Origin: Ectocarpus siliculosus
Taxonomy: Eukaryota; Sar; Phaeophyceae; Ectocarpales; Ectocarpaceae
Assembly (NCBI GenBank): GCA_000310025.1
Contig: FN649734.1
Location: forward strand, 3,520,414-3,584,413
Length of the DNA: 64,000 nucleotides
Direction of reading: 5' to 3'
Below the pieces are notes generated by a model. That model searched no databases. It was not told the origin of the DNA and worked only from the letters and a program-made list of their open reading frames with translations. A program made the translations under genes and the position numbers. Of this stretch, positions 48,722-61,185 are shown one piece after another; within the stretch, counting starts at the first letter, position 1, and each line of letters opens with the position of its first letter.

Positions 48722-49689
48722 ATGGTTTGTTGCGATGGTTGGGCAGACTACTTGTACTTGCCCAAACAGGAAGTCAAGGAGACCACGTCGTGCAAAATTT
48801 CGTGAGCTGTAGTATTTGATGCTTCACGTGCTGCAGGATTCACACGGCCACGGCATCACGACGAAATCAGCGGGTGAAAACGACAGCCAAGTGTCATACG
48901 CCGGGACAGCAGTATGTGGGATGTTCTGGATTCACTCCCACTGGACGACGGGTACTGCTGTGGTTGCAACGCCGCGCCCATTTGTCACAGTGTATTGATG
49001 AACCGGATTACATCCAACCTTGCCCGCAATTGTCGCGAAAGTTCGGTTGGTTGTTCCGGGCAAAGTAAAGCGATTGGCGCGGGCACCTTCTAGTTGTGTA
49101 TTCGTAGGGATAGTTCTCGAACACTTTATTTACTGAGACACCTCGCCAAAGTATCACAATGCTTTTCATGGGCTTGATGCCAAATCGTGGAGTCCGCAGG
49201 ATCGCTCCTCTTCTCCACAAGACTCAATAGTTTTCATTTACCATTTTGTCGACGAAACTTTTACGTGGGACCACAGGTGTTGATTATGTCAACAAAGCAC
49301 TGTGTTGCTTTTGTAGGTCTCCTACCGAAATACACAACCACCGCATACATTGGGCAGACAGTACTGCTGGAGTTTGTGAAGTTGCGTGTCACGGGTGGGT
49401 TACGAACAGGCAATCAACACAATAAACATGCTGTAGCCTCAATCTTTAGACGGCGACTGTCGGTGAATTTCCCCCAAACGACCACGCGAATATTTTCAAC
49501 CTCACGCTTGCTCTTAGCTTGACCCGGGAGTAACTTCTTGGGTGTATCTGTTTATTTTGTTGCTCGGCAACAACGTCAAAAGCCCTGAAGAACGCCGGGC
49601 ATATCGGGAGTGCACACCCAGATTCGCCCCACCTCGGCTTTCGACGTGCTCGACCAGAAGAACAACGCACGAGGTACGACTGAACGCTT
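48722..49689. other. No gene recognised
   Basis: About 1 kb between the hypothetical segment at 48.2-48.7 kb and the Gln/Lys-rich gene. Short frames only, with no supporting splice pattern or repeats noticed. Confidence 0.4.
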
Positions 49690-51415
49690 TCACGTTTTGC
49701 TCTTCTTGCCCTTCTTGCGCTTCTTTTGCTCCCTTCGTACGTCCTCCTGTTGATCCCCGTGATGCGGTGGCTGCTGCAGGTTTTTGGGCTGCCTCTGCTT
49801 CCGTTTCTTGATTTTCTTCGTGTGCTTCCCCTCGGTTTCCAGCGGTTTTGCGTCCGCCCGCTGCTCGTGTTGTCGCTGCTCCTCCTGTTGCTCTTCGCGG
49901 CGCCGCCTTGTTTCCAGCTCGTTTCCCTTCTCGTGTAGCCGTTCCAGCTGCTCTGAATGTAGTTGTTGCCGCGGTTGCCGCTGCCGCTGCTGCTGCTGCT
50001 GCTGCCGCCGCTGCCCCTTCTGCTGCTGCTGCTGCCGTTGCATATCGTCTAATGTTTCCCCGAAAATGTGCCTCAATGTCGCATGTTTGGGCGCATCGAA
50101 CAACCCAACCGCGCCTGCACCAAACCCTTTACACCCACTATCTCCATCAAGAGCACCGTGACGGTGCCCCGGGAGGTCGGCCGCCGGTGCCATGCTGTTC
50201 CGGTTCTCCATCCTTCCCAGAATCTCCAACTCTCGCGCGACGGAGGCGGGGGTGGCTCTCTTGTAGCCTTTATCAATTGACAGCCAAAGGCGGTAGAAAC
50301 GGGAGGGACCGAGAGCCAGAAATGATGGTGTGCGAGAATGGGCAGACTGCATCCCTCGCAGGAATATCGCCTGGTTCTGTACTTTGGCAGGAAACGCCAT
50401 TCTTGGGGCAGGTTTGATGACAACATCCCATTCGACAAAGGCGTGGACAGCATAGGACGAATAAAGCCATACATAGAACACGGGGAGCAATTCTATCAAC
50501 AATTAGCTGTCTTTCTAGTCCTGCCCCGCAACCAAACCTCCAAAGGCATGGAATTAAAACGTAACGCAAGCACTAAACACAGGTACACAGTCGATCGGCT
50601 CGGTGGGTAGGACACACCTATACCGCCAATAAAGGCAATACCCAAAGTCGAATGGGGGTGGGGAAGGGTTAAAGGTAACGTGCGACATAGCACCGTCTTC
50701 ACTGCCCGTGTCTATCCTGGTTTTCGCACCTGTCGTACGGCCATCAACCATGGGCGAGACCAGCTCTTCCAACATTTCCTCCACCAGCACACCTGAGAAT
50801 ACCGGGCGAGGAGCGGGTGAGAGACGGATGAGATAGAAGGCGTCCTCAGAACGAGTCATCATGGAGGGCGGGAGCGGGTTCAACTAGGGGACCGGTTTCC
50901 TGGCAACGACCACCAGTGGCTAGGGAGAAAAAAAATCGTCAGCGAAAGAAATTGTCACGGTATAGGTAGCAGGTGGGTGGAACGGACGATGCCTGCAAAA
51001 AAACATGCAGGATGAGCATCTAGGGCATGGAGATCTGAAGCGGAGACGACTAGGACACACCATCATCAGTATGACATGCATTGAAAACAATCCTACGTCC
51101 CCACTCCGCCAGCAGCACCGAAAATCAACGCTCTGCGCAAACGCACCCACGGCAATGAGGGCGCTTTCGTCCAGTAGGCCGTACAGCGCAGGAGTCCCTT
51201 CGGCTTTAGCGCTTGCCACCTGAGCAAGTACACAAGACCGAGACAAGAGGATGGTTTCTTCAAAACATACCACACAACGGCTGTCACGTGGCAGTTTAGC
51301 GCCAAAACACCTGTCCACGACATTGAACACACCGATATGACGTACGGTCTTACCTCTCCGTCTCAAGGGAGCTCCGATCGGAGGTAGCACAGAAGGAATG
51401 TTCTCTCAATGGCAT
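49690..51415 (-). CDS. Gln-rich, Lys-rich-tail protein, unrecognised
   Basis: Five exons in perfect phase: 51415-51354, 51310-51271, 51219-51147, 50792-50624, 50401-49690; 351 residues. It starts MPLREHSFCATSDRSS and has a helical segment that crosses two exons (LYGLLDESALIAVG / VLVEEMLEELVSPM). Then come MAFPAKVQNQAIFLRG and SIDKGYKRATPASVARELEI, a poly-Gln/Arg region (CAG-rich DNA at 49970-50040) and a strongly basic tail (KHTKKIKKRKQRQPK...KKRKKGKKSKT). The basic tail suggests nuclear or nucleolar location (inference). No domain was recognised. Another frame over exon 1 (NLANAIERTFLLCYLRSELP then TGA) also looks coding, so the start is uncertain: it may be the end of an upstream gene, or the gene may extend toward 52.5 kb. 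Confidence 0.6.
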
Positions 51416-51964
51416 TAGCCAAGTTCAGAGCAGCTTGACATATTTGCAAGCACGTCAACTAATTATCCCCAAATTTGAACCCATGGTTTCACGCGTTGTC
51501 AAGGTGCTAAACGCTCGGTATCGAGGGGCACTCACTGCAAAAGCGTTACGAAAGTCGGCAACATACGTCGCCAACAGTCACCCAGAGGATGAAAGCACGG
51601 CATGAGACAGCGGGGCGACTGGCGCTGATTGCCACAACCACCATGTCCGAGAGAAACAACCTGCATCAACCACAAAACAATCCATGGCGAGCAAAAACGA
51701 TTCAGAATAATGATGTTCTGGACAAACGCACGAATCTGGTCACTCAATCCCCATCCCTCTTTCCCCTGAGGAAACCTGGACCACAGCCGATACGACTGGA
51801 GCCTCACAATCCCCAAAACCTCACCAAATCGTCGACGCTCACAGCATCAAAAACATTCACCCCACCAAGTCCTGACTGGCTTCGGAGTGCGGCCACCGCC
51901 ACGCGACGTGCGCCACACAGAGGTCGCCTATTGCACAACCCACCTGGTGGATGAACCTCAAGAC

Positions 51965-52501
51965 CTGGAGCGAAGGGGGTAGCCCTCCCTTCGGGTTTTC
52001 CATCGGAGCCGCACGCGCGAACGCCTTCGAAGGGCAAGGAAACCCTGGCCACTCCTCCAGCCTCGGGCGCGACAAGGACGCCGGCTTGGGCTCAACAGCA
52101 GCCGCCCCCATCGTTGCCTCTGCTGACCCTGTACCATTGTTGGCGGCGCGGCTCCCGTTGCCACTTTTCGCGGACTCGCGCAGGCCGCGTAGGTCCAACT
52201 CGTCGTCACAGCGGCGGTCACCAATGTCGCAGTCCCCGGCACCAGCGGCAGCGGCATCACCGCCAACGTCGTGGGACCTTTCCCTTTGCTCCCGCGTCGA
52301 CTTTGTTGCCGTGTCCGACGTAGCATCTTGTGGGACACCTGCCGGTGAAGAGCAGGAGGGCCGCGGGGAAAGCGACCCCGCCCCCGCGCCCCCCGCTCCC
52401 GGTGACGCGGGGCCGTGCGCCGGCAGAGCTTGCGGTTCTACGGCGAACGGGTAGCGCAGAAGTCCGCGGTTCTGCATGGCAACAGCGTGCTCCATCCGGA
52501 A
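51965..52501 (-). CDS. Ala/Ser/Pro-rich coding exon, gene incomplete
   Basis: An open frame after a strong acceptor (a run of T then GCGCAG) reads FRMEHAVAMQNRGLLRYPFA, then low-complexity Ala/Gly/Ser-rich sequence and SRPRLEEWPGFPCPSKAFAR before a possible donor. The opposite strand is also open but lacks an acceptor. A separate coding-like frame at 52640-52834 (LVLARHTAKAASPLWVVQAK) may be an upstream exon, but no phase-matched junction was found. No family recognised. The last exon may be the NLANAIERTF frame at about 51.4 kb. Confidence 0.4.
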
Positions 52502-53159
52502 CTGCGCAAAAAAAAAAAGGAAGACAGAGACATACCATAGCACACGGAGGGGGGCACCGTGAAAGTGTCAAAGGGGCGGGGCGGTAGAAACGACAGCGCA
52601 CCGAAAGGGCAGAGTTATGCATACCATAGCAATGATGTGCTAACAGAAGCGAGGCCTGAAGGCGGGGCATGGATCGTCGAGAGGCAGTGTGTTCTTCGCT
52701 CGTTTCCTCCTCGATCGCGCAGCTAGGGCAGCTCGGGGAGCTTGGCCAATAGCGTGGGCGTCTTTCGCCTGAACCACCCACAGCGGGCTGGCCGCCTTGG
52801 CTGTGTGCCGCGCAAGGACCAGGGTAAGGATCACCAGAACGAATGGAATAATGAACTAATAACTTGGGGTGGTGGAGATGTTGCATCCCGTCGGCCGCAG
52901 CGGACCACCCCGTGGACGACAGACACCCGAGGGAACAAAGGGTCCTTGACGAAAAAAAAAGTGAAGCCAAGGAGGCATAGCCTCCAACCACGTTCGGCCA
53001 AACGATACTTTATACTTTCTCCAAATGTTGGACCGCGAAACAGCAATCTCATCGAACCATGGCTCCGGCCACAACGACAAAGACATAACCAGGGTCTTAC
53101 GCGGCAAGGTACATGAGGGGCTCCCAACGGAGTGAAAAACGCCGCATATTCATGCCCCC

Positions 53160-53746
53160 CCCCCCCGGCTATTCCCCCTTCGGGTGTTCGTCCCTTGGCA
53201 ACGACGTTGTAAAACAAGTCGCCCCCCCCGGTGTTTGCCATAAGGGTTGGGTTTTCGTCGCTTGGCAGCGATGTTGTAAAAAAAGTCGATCACTTCGTGA
53301 GCTCGGCAACCAGGTTGCCGCTTTTTTTTTTTTGTCTTTGTTTTTTTTTGCGTGTACATGAATGGTGGTCGAGTAGATTATGTTTTCGCAGGGTCGAGAA
53401 CCCTCACTCCGCGCAAGGGGGATAATCGCTCCACGTTGTGTTCAATTGGTCAAGCACCCTCGAGGCAGTTACACAGTGCTTACAACTGTCTTTGGAGTGA
53501 AAACACCAGAAAATACATTACGTCATACGCAGCTGTCATCCGTACGCACGGAAGTAAGCACAAAATGCCGAACAGATGCAGAGCACCCTTCATGCGACTC
53601 GCCGAATACCTCACGGCGCTTCGCGCTTGGTGATGTGAGAGCCTGGTCCGGTGAGAACACGGCGTGCTCCGTCCCGGCTTTGTAGGGATGCGAGGTCAAT
53701 GGTCTAACGACTATGGCATGCACGACTATGAGTACACCCCCCCCCC
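53160..53746 (+). repeat. Dispersed repeat, copy R4
   Basis: Same family and orientation as the copy in the phosphoglycerate mutase intron. A full unit runs from about 53222 (CCCCCCGGTGTTTGCC) to 53746. It is preceded by a partial extra unit at 53165-53220 that repeats only the left end (CTTGGCAACGACGTTGTAAA). The same end is duplicated in the 27 kb cluster. It lies about 125 bp past the stop codon of the signal-peptide gene. Confidence 0.85.
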
Positions 53747-53871
53747 ACCCCCCGCCTGGCAATTTTCTCTCCCGGACGGGCCTTGTGCCGTATCCTGTTC
53801 CGTACGGACCTTCGCAATACCCTCGTCATCCAGCCCAGACCCATCGATTCACGAGACACCCACATCGAGGT

Positions 53872-55346
53872 TCAGCGTCCAAGCGAGTATCGAGCGGGCG
53901 GAGGGACCATATTATTTTGCGGATGGATGCGCCTATTTACAAATACTACCATCTGGTAAGGAAGAAGAGCAAGCTACTAATTATCCTCCCACTCACACGG
54001 TGAGTCGTGCCCGGCTGCAGCCGGTGCCTCGCGACGGAGCCCCTCGTGGGGACTACGTCCCCGAAGAATCGGTCCTCGTTGTACTCCTGCATGCCCAGGT
54101 CCACCTTCAGAGGCCTCCCTGCGACGACGGCCACTCGGTGGTCCCAGAACTGCCTGGAGCGAGCCAACCCCCAACCACCGGAGGCGCCACCGCGGGGCGG
54201 ACGGACGAAAAACGGCACCCAGGTCCCGTGAAAATCGATCGAAAAGAATGGTTGGGACATGCCATCGCCGTTGGTACCAATCGAGCTTGCCGCAAGCAGT
54301 GCCGGGTGATCAACGAAGGAGCCGACGACTCGACGTACACAAAAATACCTCCAAAAACAAATTGGTGTAGTAGGATAAGGGAACACGCGGATCCTTAACA
54401 GAACGTGTGGTTCGGACAGAGATGATAGCGGTAGGGATAACCGCAACAAAAGATCTAAGAAGGGATAACTGCGGCAAAATTGTGGTCGATCGCCCCGAAG
54501 GAAAACGCAGGTAAGTGAGTGTGGCGAACAAAAGGTGAAGAAAAAAGAGAGCCAAGCAAAGGTAGCCATCTCTTACCTCTCAACGTCCAGAGAGCCCGCG
54601 GTGCACTCGCACATGGACACCAGCGGGAGGTGGCACACGTAGCACGTCGGAGGCATTCGCCACTCCTTCGCGTCCGAGACGACGGCGACGTCCTCGCTGC
54701 CGCGGCCGCCGCTCCTCTCGCCGCCCTCCTCGGCACGCCTGCCGCCGCCTTCGCCGGCACCTTCCTCGTCCTCCTCTCGCTGCTGTGACGCCGACCAACC
54801 ACCGCTACCGCAGTTATCACCACCACTGGCATCATCCCCGCCTTCTTCCTTCTCTTCTACAGACACCGTCCCTTCGAGTGCGCCGCCGCCGCCAGCATCA
54901 ACCCCCTTTCCCGCAACCAGCCGACGATGCCCCTCCTCTTCCTCGGTCCCGGTGTCCTTCGCCCTGTTCTGAGCTGCGGATCGCCAGTCCGCGTGCAGCT
55001 TGAGGATCTGCGCTCTATCCGTGAGAATGTGCTGGGTGAGGCGTGGCATCGGCGGGCACCTCCGTCGGCTATGGAAGGGCGATAGCGGTAGGAACGGCGA
55101 CGGCGACCGCGACATTGGCAGTGGCGGTGCTGGTTCCGGGGCCGGGGCTCCTCGCAGCAAGCGCGAGACCGCAGAGGAGAAGCTCGGCCCTGACACGCCT
55201 TGGTCTGGCGCTGGTGTGGTGTGCGCATCAAAAATGGAACACGAGCGAAAGAAAAGATGACGGAAAGGGTAGGGAGGGCCAGGTGCAGGGGGAGTAGCGT
55301 CAACAACAAGCAGCAGCACAACTACAATAGCGTGTCTGTAGAACAT
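53872..55346 (-). CDS. Protein with signal peptide, unrecognised
   Basis: Three exons in phase: 55346-54577, 54285-53997, 53952-53872; 379 residues. The first ATG of choice gives MFYRHAIVVVLLLVVDATPP, a clear signal peptide with probable cleavage after VDA, so the protein enters the secretory path; in algae with secondary plastids this can also be the first part of a plastid targeting signal. An upstream in-frame ATG 11 codons earlier exists but would bury the signal. The middle is acidic Gly/Glu-rich and of low complexity. The C-terminal part looks globular: CYVCHLPLVSMCEC (possible metal site), FFSIDFHGTWVPFFVRPP, QFWDHRVAVVAGRPLKVDLG and QEYNEDRFFGDVVP, ending PPPARYSLGR. No family recognised. 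Confidence 0.6.
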
Positions 55347-55510
55347 GGTCAATGAGGGAGATACACCAGCTTCTTGCATCACTGCTGCCGTCGCTTCTAG
55401 AACACCGGATGACGGACGCCTTTCCAAACATCATCGTTCAACCCGTCTCGACGGTACGGTACGGTAGGACTTCTGCGAGTGTCGCGATGAAATGAAACGA
55501 GGAAGCACCG

Positions 55511-56673
55511 CTATGGCAACAGTAGCGGCCGCACTACCACCACCACCACAAGCGGCGGCGGCGTCAGCGGCATAGCACAAAACCGACGCCTGCCACTCAA
55601 GTCACGATCAGCTCCCACCAACGGCGAGAGCGCCGCGTCGTTCCACCCACCGTCAGCATTCCTCCGGTCCCACGAGGGCAAGAGGCGGGACGCGGCGTCT
55701 TTGATCCCGACACGAAGGGTGCCCCTCCCGTCACCGGCGGCGGCGGCGGGGAAGGCGGGGATGGTCACCTGCACGGGTGTGGATGTTGGGCGTCGGGTTG
55801 GAATGTTGTTGCCGCTGCTGCTGCCGCTCTGTTGCTGGAGATGTTGCTGCCAGGTACGCTTAGTGGTCGTCCTTGGTGCTGCGAAGGTGCTAGCACGTGT
55901 TGTGGTTCTTGTCGATGGTGATGATGGTGGAGGTGGAAATGGCGCTGTGATCTTCACTCTTTCATCCATAGTAATGTGTGTTTGTTTTGCTGCAAATGGA
56001 ATATACATGTGTATCGTTGTCCGTGTCGAAGCCGCCGCAATTCATCTCTCAAGAATCACGTTGTTCTCGTACACAGCCTATTGGCAGTCCCACACCTCGA
56101 TCGGTTTTCGACGCATGATACCCCCATAGCAAGGAGGCGCGGCTTGCCCAAGCGAAAAAACGCCTCGGGTAAACCTACACAATCGTGACACACACATCAC
56201 GCTCCCCTGAGCCGAAGCCCGGTTCCTCGACAACACGCGTAGTCCCAAATACAAACATACAAATTCGCCGGAACAGAGACACCCATTGAACATTTCTCAC
56301 GCCATAACAAATCGTCAAACCGTGGGTAACTGCCCACACGATTTCGCTCGTTTTCATTTTCCTGCATGGACAACCCAACTATCAAGCAGGGCGAAGCAGT
56401 CTCGTCCACTGGAGGACTTGAACCGAAAACGTCGGTTGTGCAATGACTTGGAGTATGTCATAGCGCAAAAAGCAGCCGAAATCAACACGAGAATAAAGGG
56501 ATTCCATCAAGACGCCCCACCGTGGAGCGAATATCTTTCGGAGGGAAAGTGCGGGTGCATTTTCGGCCCCGCCGTCGGCAGCAGCGAGCGCAAGGGTCCT
56601 TTCCGTCGCAGTCCTTCCTCTTGAGCACGCAAGAGTCACAGCTCCACCGGAGGTTTCCGGCCGTCTGTGCCAT
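55511..56673 (-). CDS. Zn2Cys6 binuclear-cluster protein 1 (putative transcription factor)
   Basis: Exon 1, 56673-56521, starts MAQTAGNLRWS and at once encodes a Zn(II)2Cys6 cluster: C-x2-C-x6-C-x5-C-x2-C-x7-C (CDSCVLKRKDC, then CARC, ending GRKC). This is the GAL4-type DNA-binding motif, common in fungi and also present in stramenopiles. Exon 55989-55511, after a TTTGCAG acceptor, encodes a Thr/Pro/Gln-rich segment (MDERVKITAPFPPPPSS), then VTIPAFPAAAAGDGRGTLRV and a Val-rich end. The two exons differ in phase, so a small exon lies between; GAAAATGAAAACGAGC near 56360 would fit. Linking the two exons into one gene is an inference; the cluster itself is seen directly. Nuclear, DNA-binding role inferred from the family. 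Confidence 0.6.
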
Positions 56674-56854
56674 AGGATATCAGCATGAATTTGAAAAGAG
56701 GGGGGTGAGGAGGCAGGAGGGAGAGAGGGAGAGGGGAGAAGGGGACAGAGAGAGACAAAGAAAGAGACGGAAAGAAAGAGGGGAGAGAGAAAGCGAGAGT
56801 GGGTTTGGTTCTCAACCCTGCCAGGAACGTGTGCGCGTTGGTTTCATCGTTTCC

Positions 56855-58913
56855 TCAACCACGCGAGTCCCAATATTCTAAAGCCCTCCCTTCCAACGAA
56901 AGCCGGGGCAATCCCAAAAACACATTCCGACATCCGGACAAAGCGATTAAACTCTACGCCCGCACAAATGCGTCGTGTACATGAGCACCCTCTCACCTCG
57001 TCCTTGAAGCGCGCGCAAAACACGAGCGGGTCCCGCCTGTTCGTACCACCACCCCCACCCTCGCCCTCCCCGCGGCGACCAGCACAAGCAACAGGTGCGG
57101 CGTCCTCGCGGCCCTCCCCGACCACACTCGCGCCGCCCTTCGGAGCCCCGTGAACCCCGCCTCTCCAGACCGTGCCGAGGCGGCACCGCTCATTCCCCCC
57201 GCCGTCAGACCAAGCGCGCCAGAGTCCATAGCTGTCGAGGTCGCCGGGCCGCCGCAGCTCTTGCACCCACGAAAGGAACGCCGGGGTCCGAACGAACTCC
57301 CGCAACCGGCACGTGAGGGCTCCCGATCCCGGTGTAGGCCCAACCGCGAGCTCCGACGTCTCCATCCGGATGTTACGGTCGCCCTCGCCGTCGCTGCCGC
57401 CGTTAGCGCGACCGTCGGCGTTACCGCCGACGCCCCCTCGTCGTGCCCCATCACCGCCTTCCGTCCGCTGCCGCCGTGGTCGCTCGTCCGCGGACGCTGC
57501 GTCTTCTCCCGTGCGTCGTCGCGAACTCGGGCTGGTCTGGTCTTCGTCGTCTACGGGACCTTCTTCCAGATCTTTCGCGGCCGCTCCAGCCGCGGTTTCC
57601 GCTGCAGCCATTGCTAGAGGCAACCCTTTTCTCTGCTTCGGCCCCGCCCCGCCCACTTCCACCTTCACGTCTTGTTCCTCCTCCTCCTCCTCCTCCACCA
57701 CCACCACCGCCGCCGACCGCATCATGATGTTGGTGCATCAAAAAGAAANNNNNNNNNNNNNNNNNNNNNNNNNNNNNNNNNNNNNNNNNNNNNNNNNNNN
57801 NNNNNNNNNNNNNNNNNNNNNNNNNNNNNNNNNNNNNNNNNNNNNNNNCTTTTTTTTGTTTGGGCCCCGCCCCGCCCACTTCCACCTTCACGTTTTGTTC
57901 CTCCTCCTCCTCATCCTCCTCCTCCTCCTCCTCCTCCTCCTCCTCCTCCTCCTCCATCGCCTCCGGTGTAGCTCGCTTCTTGCCCTTGCCTTTGCTTACC
58001 AACGAAAAATCTCCATCGCTCTCTTCCCCGTCGCCGTCCTCTTCTGAACCTCCCCCGCGTCCTCTTGCCTCCGAACCCGCGTTCTCCAAACGGGTCTCTC
58101 CACCCCGTCCCTCCATAGCCCCCGCTTCCTCCTCCTGTCGCGCACCACCCTTTGCGCCGCCTTCCTCGCCGCCACCTTCCCACCACGGCACATCGAACTC
58201 CTCTTCCACCACCGAAGTGACCACGTCACCTCCCGGCCGTGCCCCCCCCGGGGGGGGCCGCGTGATCACCGACCCAACGGGAGGCATGACCTTCCGCAAC
58301 CGGTACAAGCGAGCGTACTCGACACGTGCGACGGAGAATATGCGGTCCTTCACCAGGCGGACGGCGTCCGGTATCAGGCCGGCCAAGAGGTGGCGGCAGT
58401 GGTAACCCTGCCCGAATGCGCCAGCGGAGGCGTCGGTATCCGACAGGGCCAAGGTTACGCGCTCTTCGCCCTCCCGCCGGGTATTTCTCCCGCCTGCACC
58501 AACTTCGACACTGCCTTCTTCGCCAACAACATCACCAACATCAACGCCACCACCGACATCAACACCACCACCATCAACATCACCACCAACAACAACAACA
58601 ACGCCAACCCGGCGAGCCGCGTGTTGGCCGTCTTTTCTTAGGTTACCCGGAAAGCCAGTCGCGGCGGCCACAGAAACCGGGCCGTCGCTCTCGAGCCTCG
58701 AGCGGCGGCGGCGAACCATAGACGCGGCCCCCGGGGGAAGACACAAGAGCCGAAGGGGGTCGATGTCCTCGTCGGGGGGGCCGGTTCCGGTCCCCCTCCC
58801 GGCGACCCCAGCGGCGGCGTCGCCGAGAGCACGGTCGGTACCGGCGTTATCGCCGTCTCGCCCGACCGCTGCCATGTCGACGCCATCCCCCCCATTGTCA
58901 GCCACCCGGCCGC

Positions 58914-58950
<37 letters not shown>

Positions 58951-60585
58951 ACCGTTGTTGACGCTGGCGCTGACTCTGGCGTCGCTATTCCTGCTGCCTG
59001 GTAGGACCGCTCCTTGCGGCGAGAGAGAGAGCTCTGCGGAAACTGCCTCGGGTACAGCCGTCGGGGACCTGCCATCTGTGGGGGGGGGGGGCATTCCACG
59101 GATTCGAGAAATTCACCCCCGGACGGGCCGGTCGATACATAGGCGGAGCGGAACAAAGGTGTGCGTGGCACCCTTTTGAAGGGGGGGGGGGGGGGGGGGT
59201 CCGAAACATAGCGCACCACAGCCTCGTGAGCACTCAAAGTGTATACGCGCTGGGGGAGTCGCGTATGTCACGGAGCCCACCATGGGGGCGACCAATGGAG
59301 TAGCCTAAACACGACTCCTTCGCCCCAACACCGCGCCCTCACGAAAGGAACGGGTCGGGAGGGGGGCTTCGGAAGGTGCGACAAGTCCCAGGGATACCTG
59401 ACTGCACCATAGCGCAGACCGAAAAAAACTGTACAGCCTACATGCAGCGCCCGGTTCTCCACCGAAACCGGCCGGGCCAATCTTTCCCCTCCATACACCA
59501 TACCTCCCTTCAAAAACAGGCACGAGCATTCGACGTAAACCCGCCCTACTCTGGCCACAAACGTATGGCGCCGCCGTCGCCGCCGCCGCCGCGTTCGCTC
59601 ACCTTCGTCGTTTCCCTCTCCTTCTCGTCCCGCCCTCTGTCCCGCCCCCTCTTCCTCTTCCTCCACCCTCACGGTGAAGGTTCGGCCTCCATCGAGGGTC
59701 CAACCCTCCTCGCGGAACACCGTGAAGGTCAATGCGGGGCCCCGGGTGGCCAGGGGCCGACCACGACGACGCAGGCTACCCCCCTCGAGCGGATCCAAGC
59801 CCCGCGTCTCCCCCTGCCCAGGTATATATAGATATATGCACACAGACGAGCACCCCACACGGGTGGGATTTAGCCACGTATCACACTTCAGGCGGGTAAC
59901 GCCGGCTTCAAGCTATCCAAAATTCTCCGTGGTGCATACCATCGTTCGTTGTGTCCTTGCCACATTTATCTCTCTTCCTATTGCACGCCAGGACATGAAA
60001 ACGACCGCAGCAGTCTAAGCAAAAGCAGCCGGGTTCGTGCGCACCAGGCGCGCATACAGCAGCACACCAAAACACACACGCACGCACACATATTTGCATA
60101 CGAGAAAAACTAACTCTCGGACTGGCCTCAAGACTTCTCCGGTCGGGACGACGAAAACAACAACGACGTGCACACACCTCCTTCGTCGATGCTACAACCT
60201 TCCCACCACCGCCGCCGCCGTGGGTGTCCTGACCGTCTACCCCGCCCCTCCCCCCCCGCCCCGGTTCCCGCGGCCGCCGCCGCCGCCTCCTCCTCCGAAA
60301 CTCGAGCCGCCACGGGAAGTGCGCCTCCTCGTACACGAAGTCATAGAACCGCTCGCGTTCCGCCTGGCCGGCGGGTTTCACGCCGCTTCCCCGCCGGAAG
60401 CCCGCGACCTTCCGCGACCGCGACCACACCGCCAGCCGGGACAGCTCCCGGTCCATGTCCTCGCGGCTCGCCCGGCCCGCCTCCAGGCGAACACGCGGCT
60501 CGGGGAGCAGGTGGGTGAGCTCGTCGCCGGGGCAGAGGCCCGCCAGCTGGGCTTTTCCTGGCCGACCTAGCGGGTTTACGTCCAT
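56855..60585 (-). CDS. Large acidic low-complexity protein, unrecognised
   Basis: Exons 60585-60178, 59813-59504, 59075 to about 56997 (interrupted by the assembly gap) and 56953-56855, all in phase. It starts MDVNPLGRPGKAQLAGLCPG and has a basic, partly globular N-terminal part (RERFYDFVYEEAHFPWRLEF). Then come poly-Ser (AGC repeats at 58920-58950), Gly/Val/Asp-rich repeats, a segment YHCRHLLAGLIPDAVRLVKD, a poly-Glu run (GAG repeats) and, after the gap, RLREFVRTPAFLSWVQELRR. It ends ALEYWDSRG. No domain recognised. The frame was followed on both sides of the gap, but continuity across it is assumed, and the duplicated sequence at the gap edges means the length is unreliable. Confidence 0.55.
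57749..57848. other. Assembly gap (100 N)
   Basis: Exactly 100 N, a conventional placeholder size. Both flanks contain the same block (GCCCCGCCCCGCCCACTTCC followed by ACCTTCACGT and CTC repeats, at about 57640 and 57865), so the gap sits in a local duplication or a mis-joined CTC-repeat tract. Any frame crossing it is not evidence. Confidence 0.98.
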
Positions 60586-61145
60586 TGCATATTGGAGAAC
60601 GGGGGAGGGGGCGGGGGCTGGTGTATCAAGTGAGGTAGTTAGGTGGGGGTGCAAATGAACTTGGAAGGGAGGGGAGGGACACAGGGTTGGGATTCGGGCA
60701 ACGTCCCGCCGGCTGTGGCCTTTTCCGGCCCCGAGTTCGATGTTTGAGCATTGGGGTCACGGGGGGCTTGTGGGCGCGTGTGCTATAGGCGTGTCTTTCG
60801 CGGGTGGGCTACAGCAGAGGGGTGCGGGAGGGTGGGGGCAAAGAGTTTGGGCTCGGGGGAGCTGTGGTCTGATCGCGATGGTGCTGCTGTCGTGGAGCAG
60901 TTTCCTCGCCGTCCCGTAGATTTGAGACGTTTGCCTCGTCGCTACCACCATCCCGCTACACCACGCGCAGCTCGATTGTCACAGGCGTGGGTACATACGT
61001 GGGAATCATCACCTGTCGGGGGGGAGAAGCCGACGCTTGACAGGAACCATCGGCACCAAGGGAGGGGCTCCGTCCCCGTCGACTCGGTCGCTATCCCTGA
61101 CCAAAAACAAAATTCAAGAGAGATGGAGAGAGAGAGAGAGAGAGA

Positions 61146-61185
<40 letters not shown>

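Noticed and set aside
49784-50417. Plus-strand Cys- and Ala-rich frames
   Set aside because: Antisense of the CAG-rich Gln/Lys exon, which has phase-consistent upstream exons.
51951-52454. Plus-strand Ala/Pro-rich frame
   Set aside because: The minus frame has a strong acceptor and a better N-terminal segment; high GC leaves both strands open.
57313-58047. Plus-strand frame crossing the N gap
   Set aside because: Relies on 100 N and on Ser/Leu runs from CTC repeats; the minus strand carries the phase-consistent gene.
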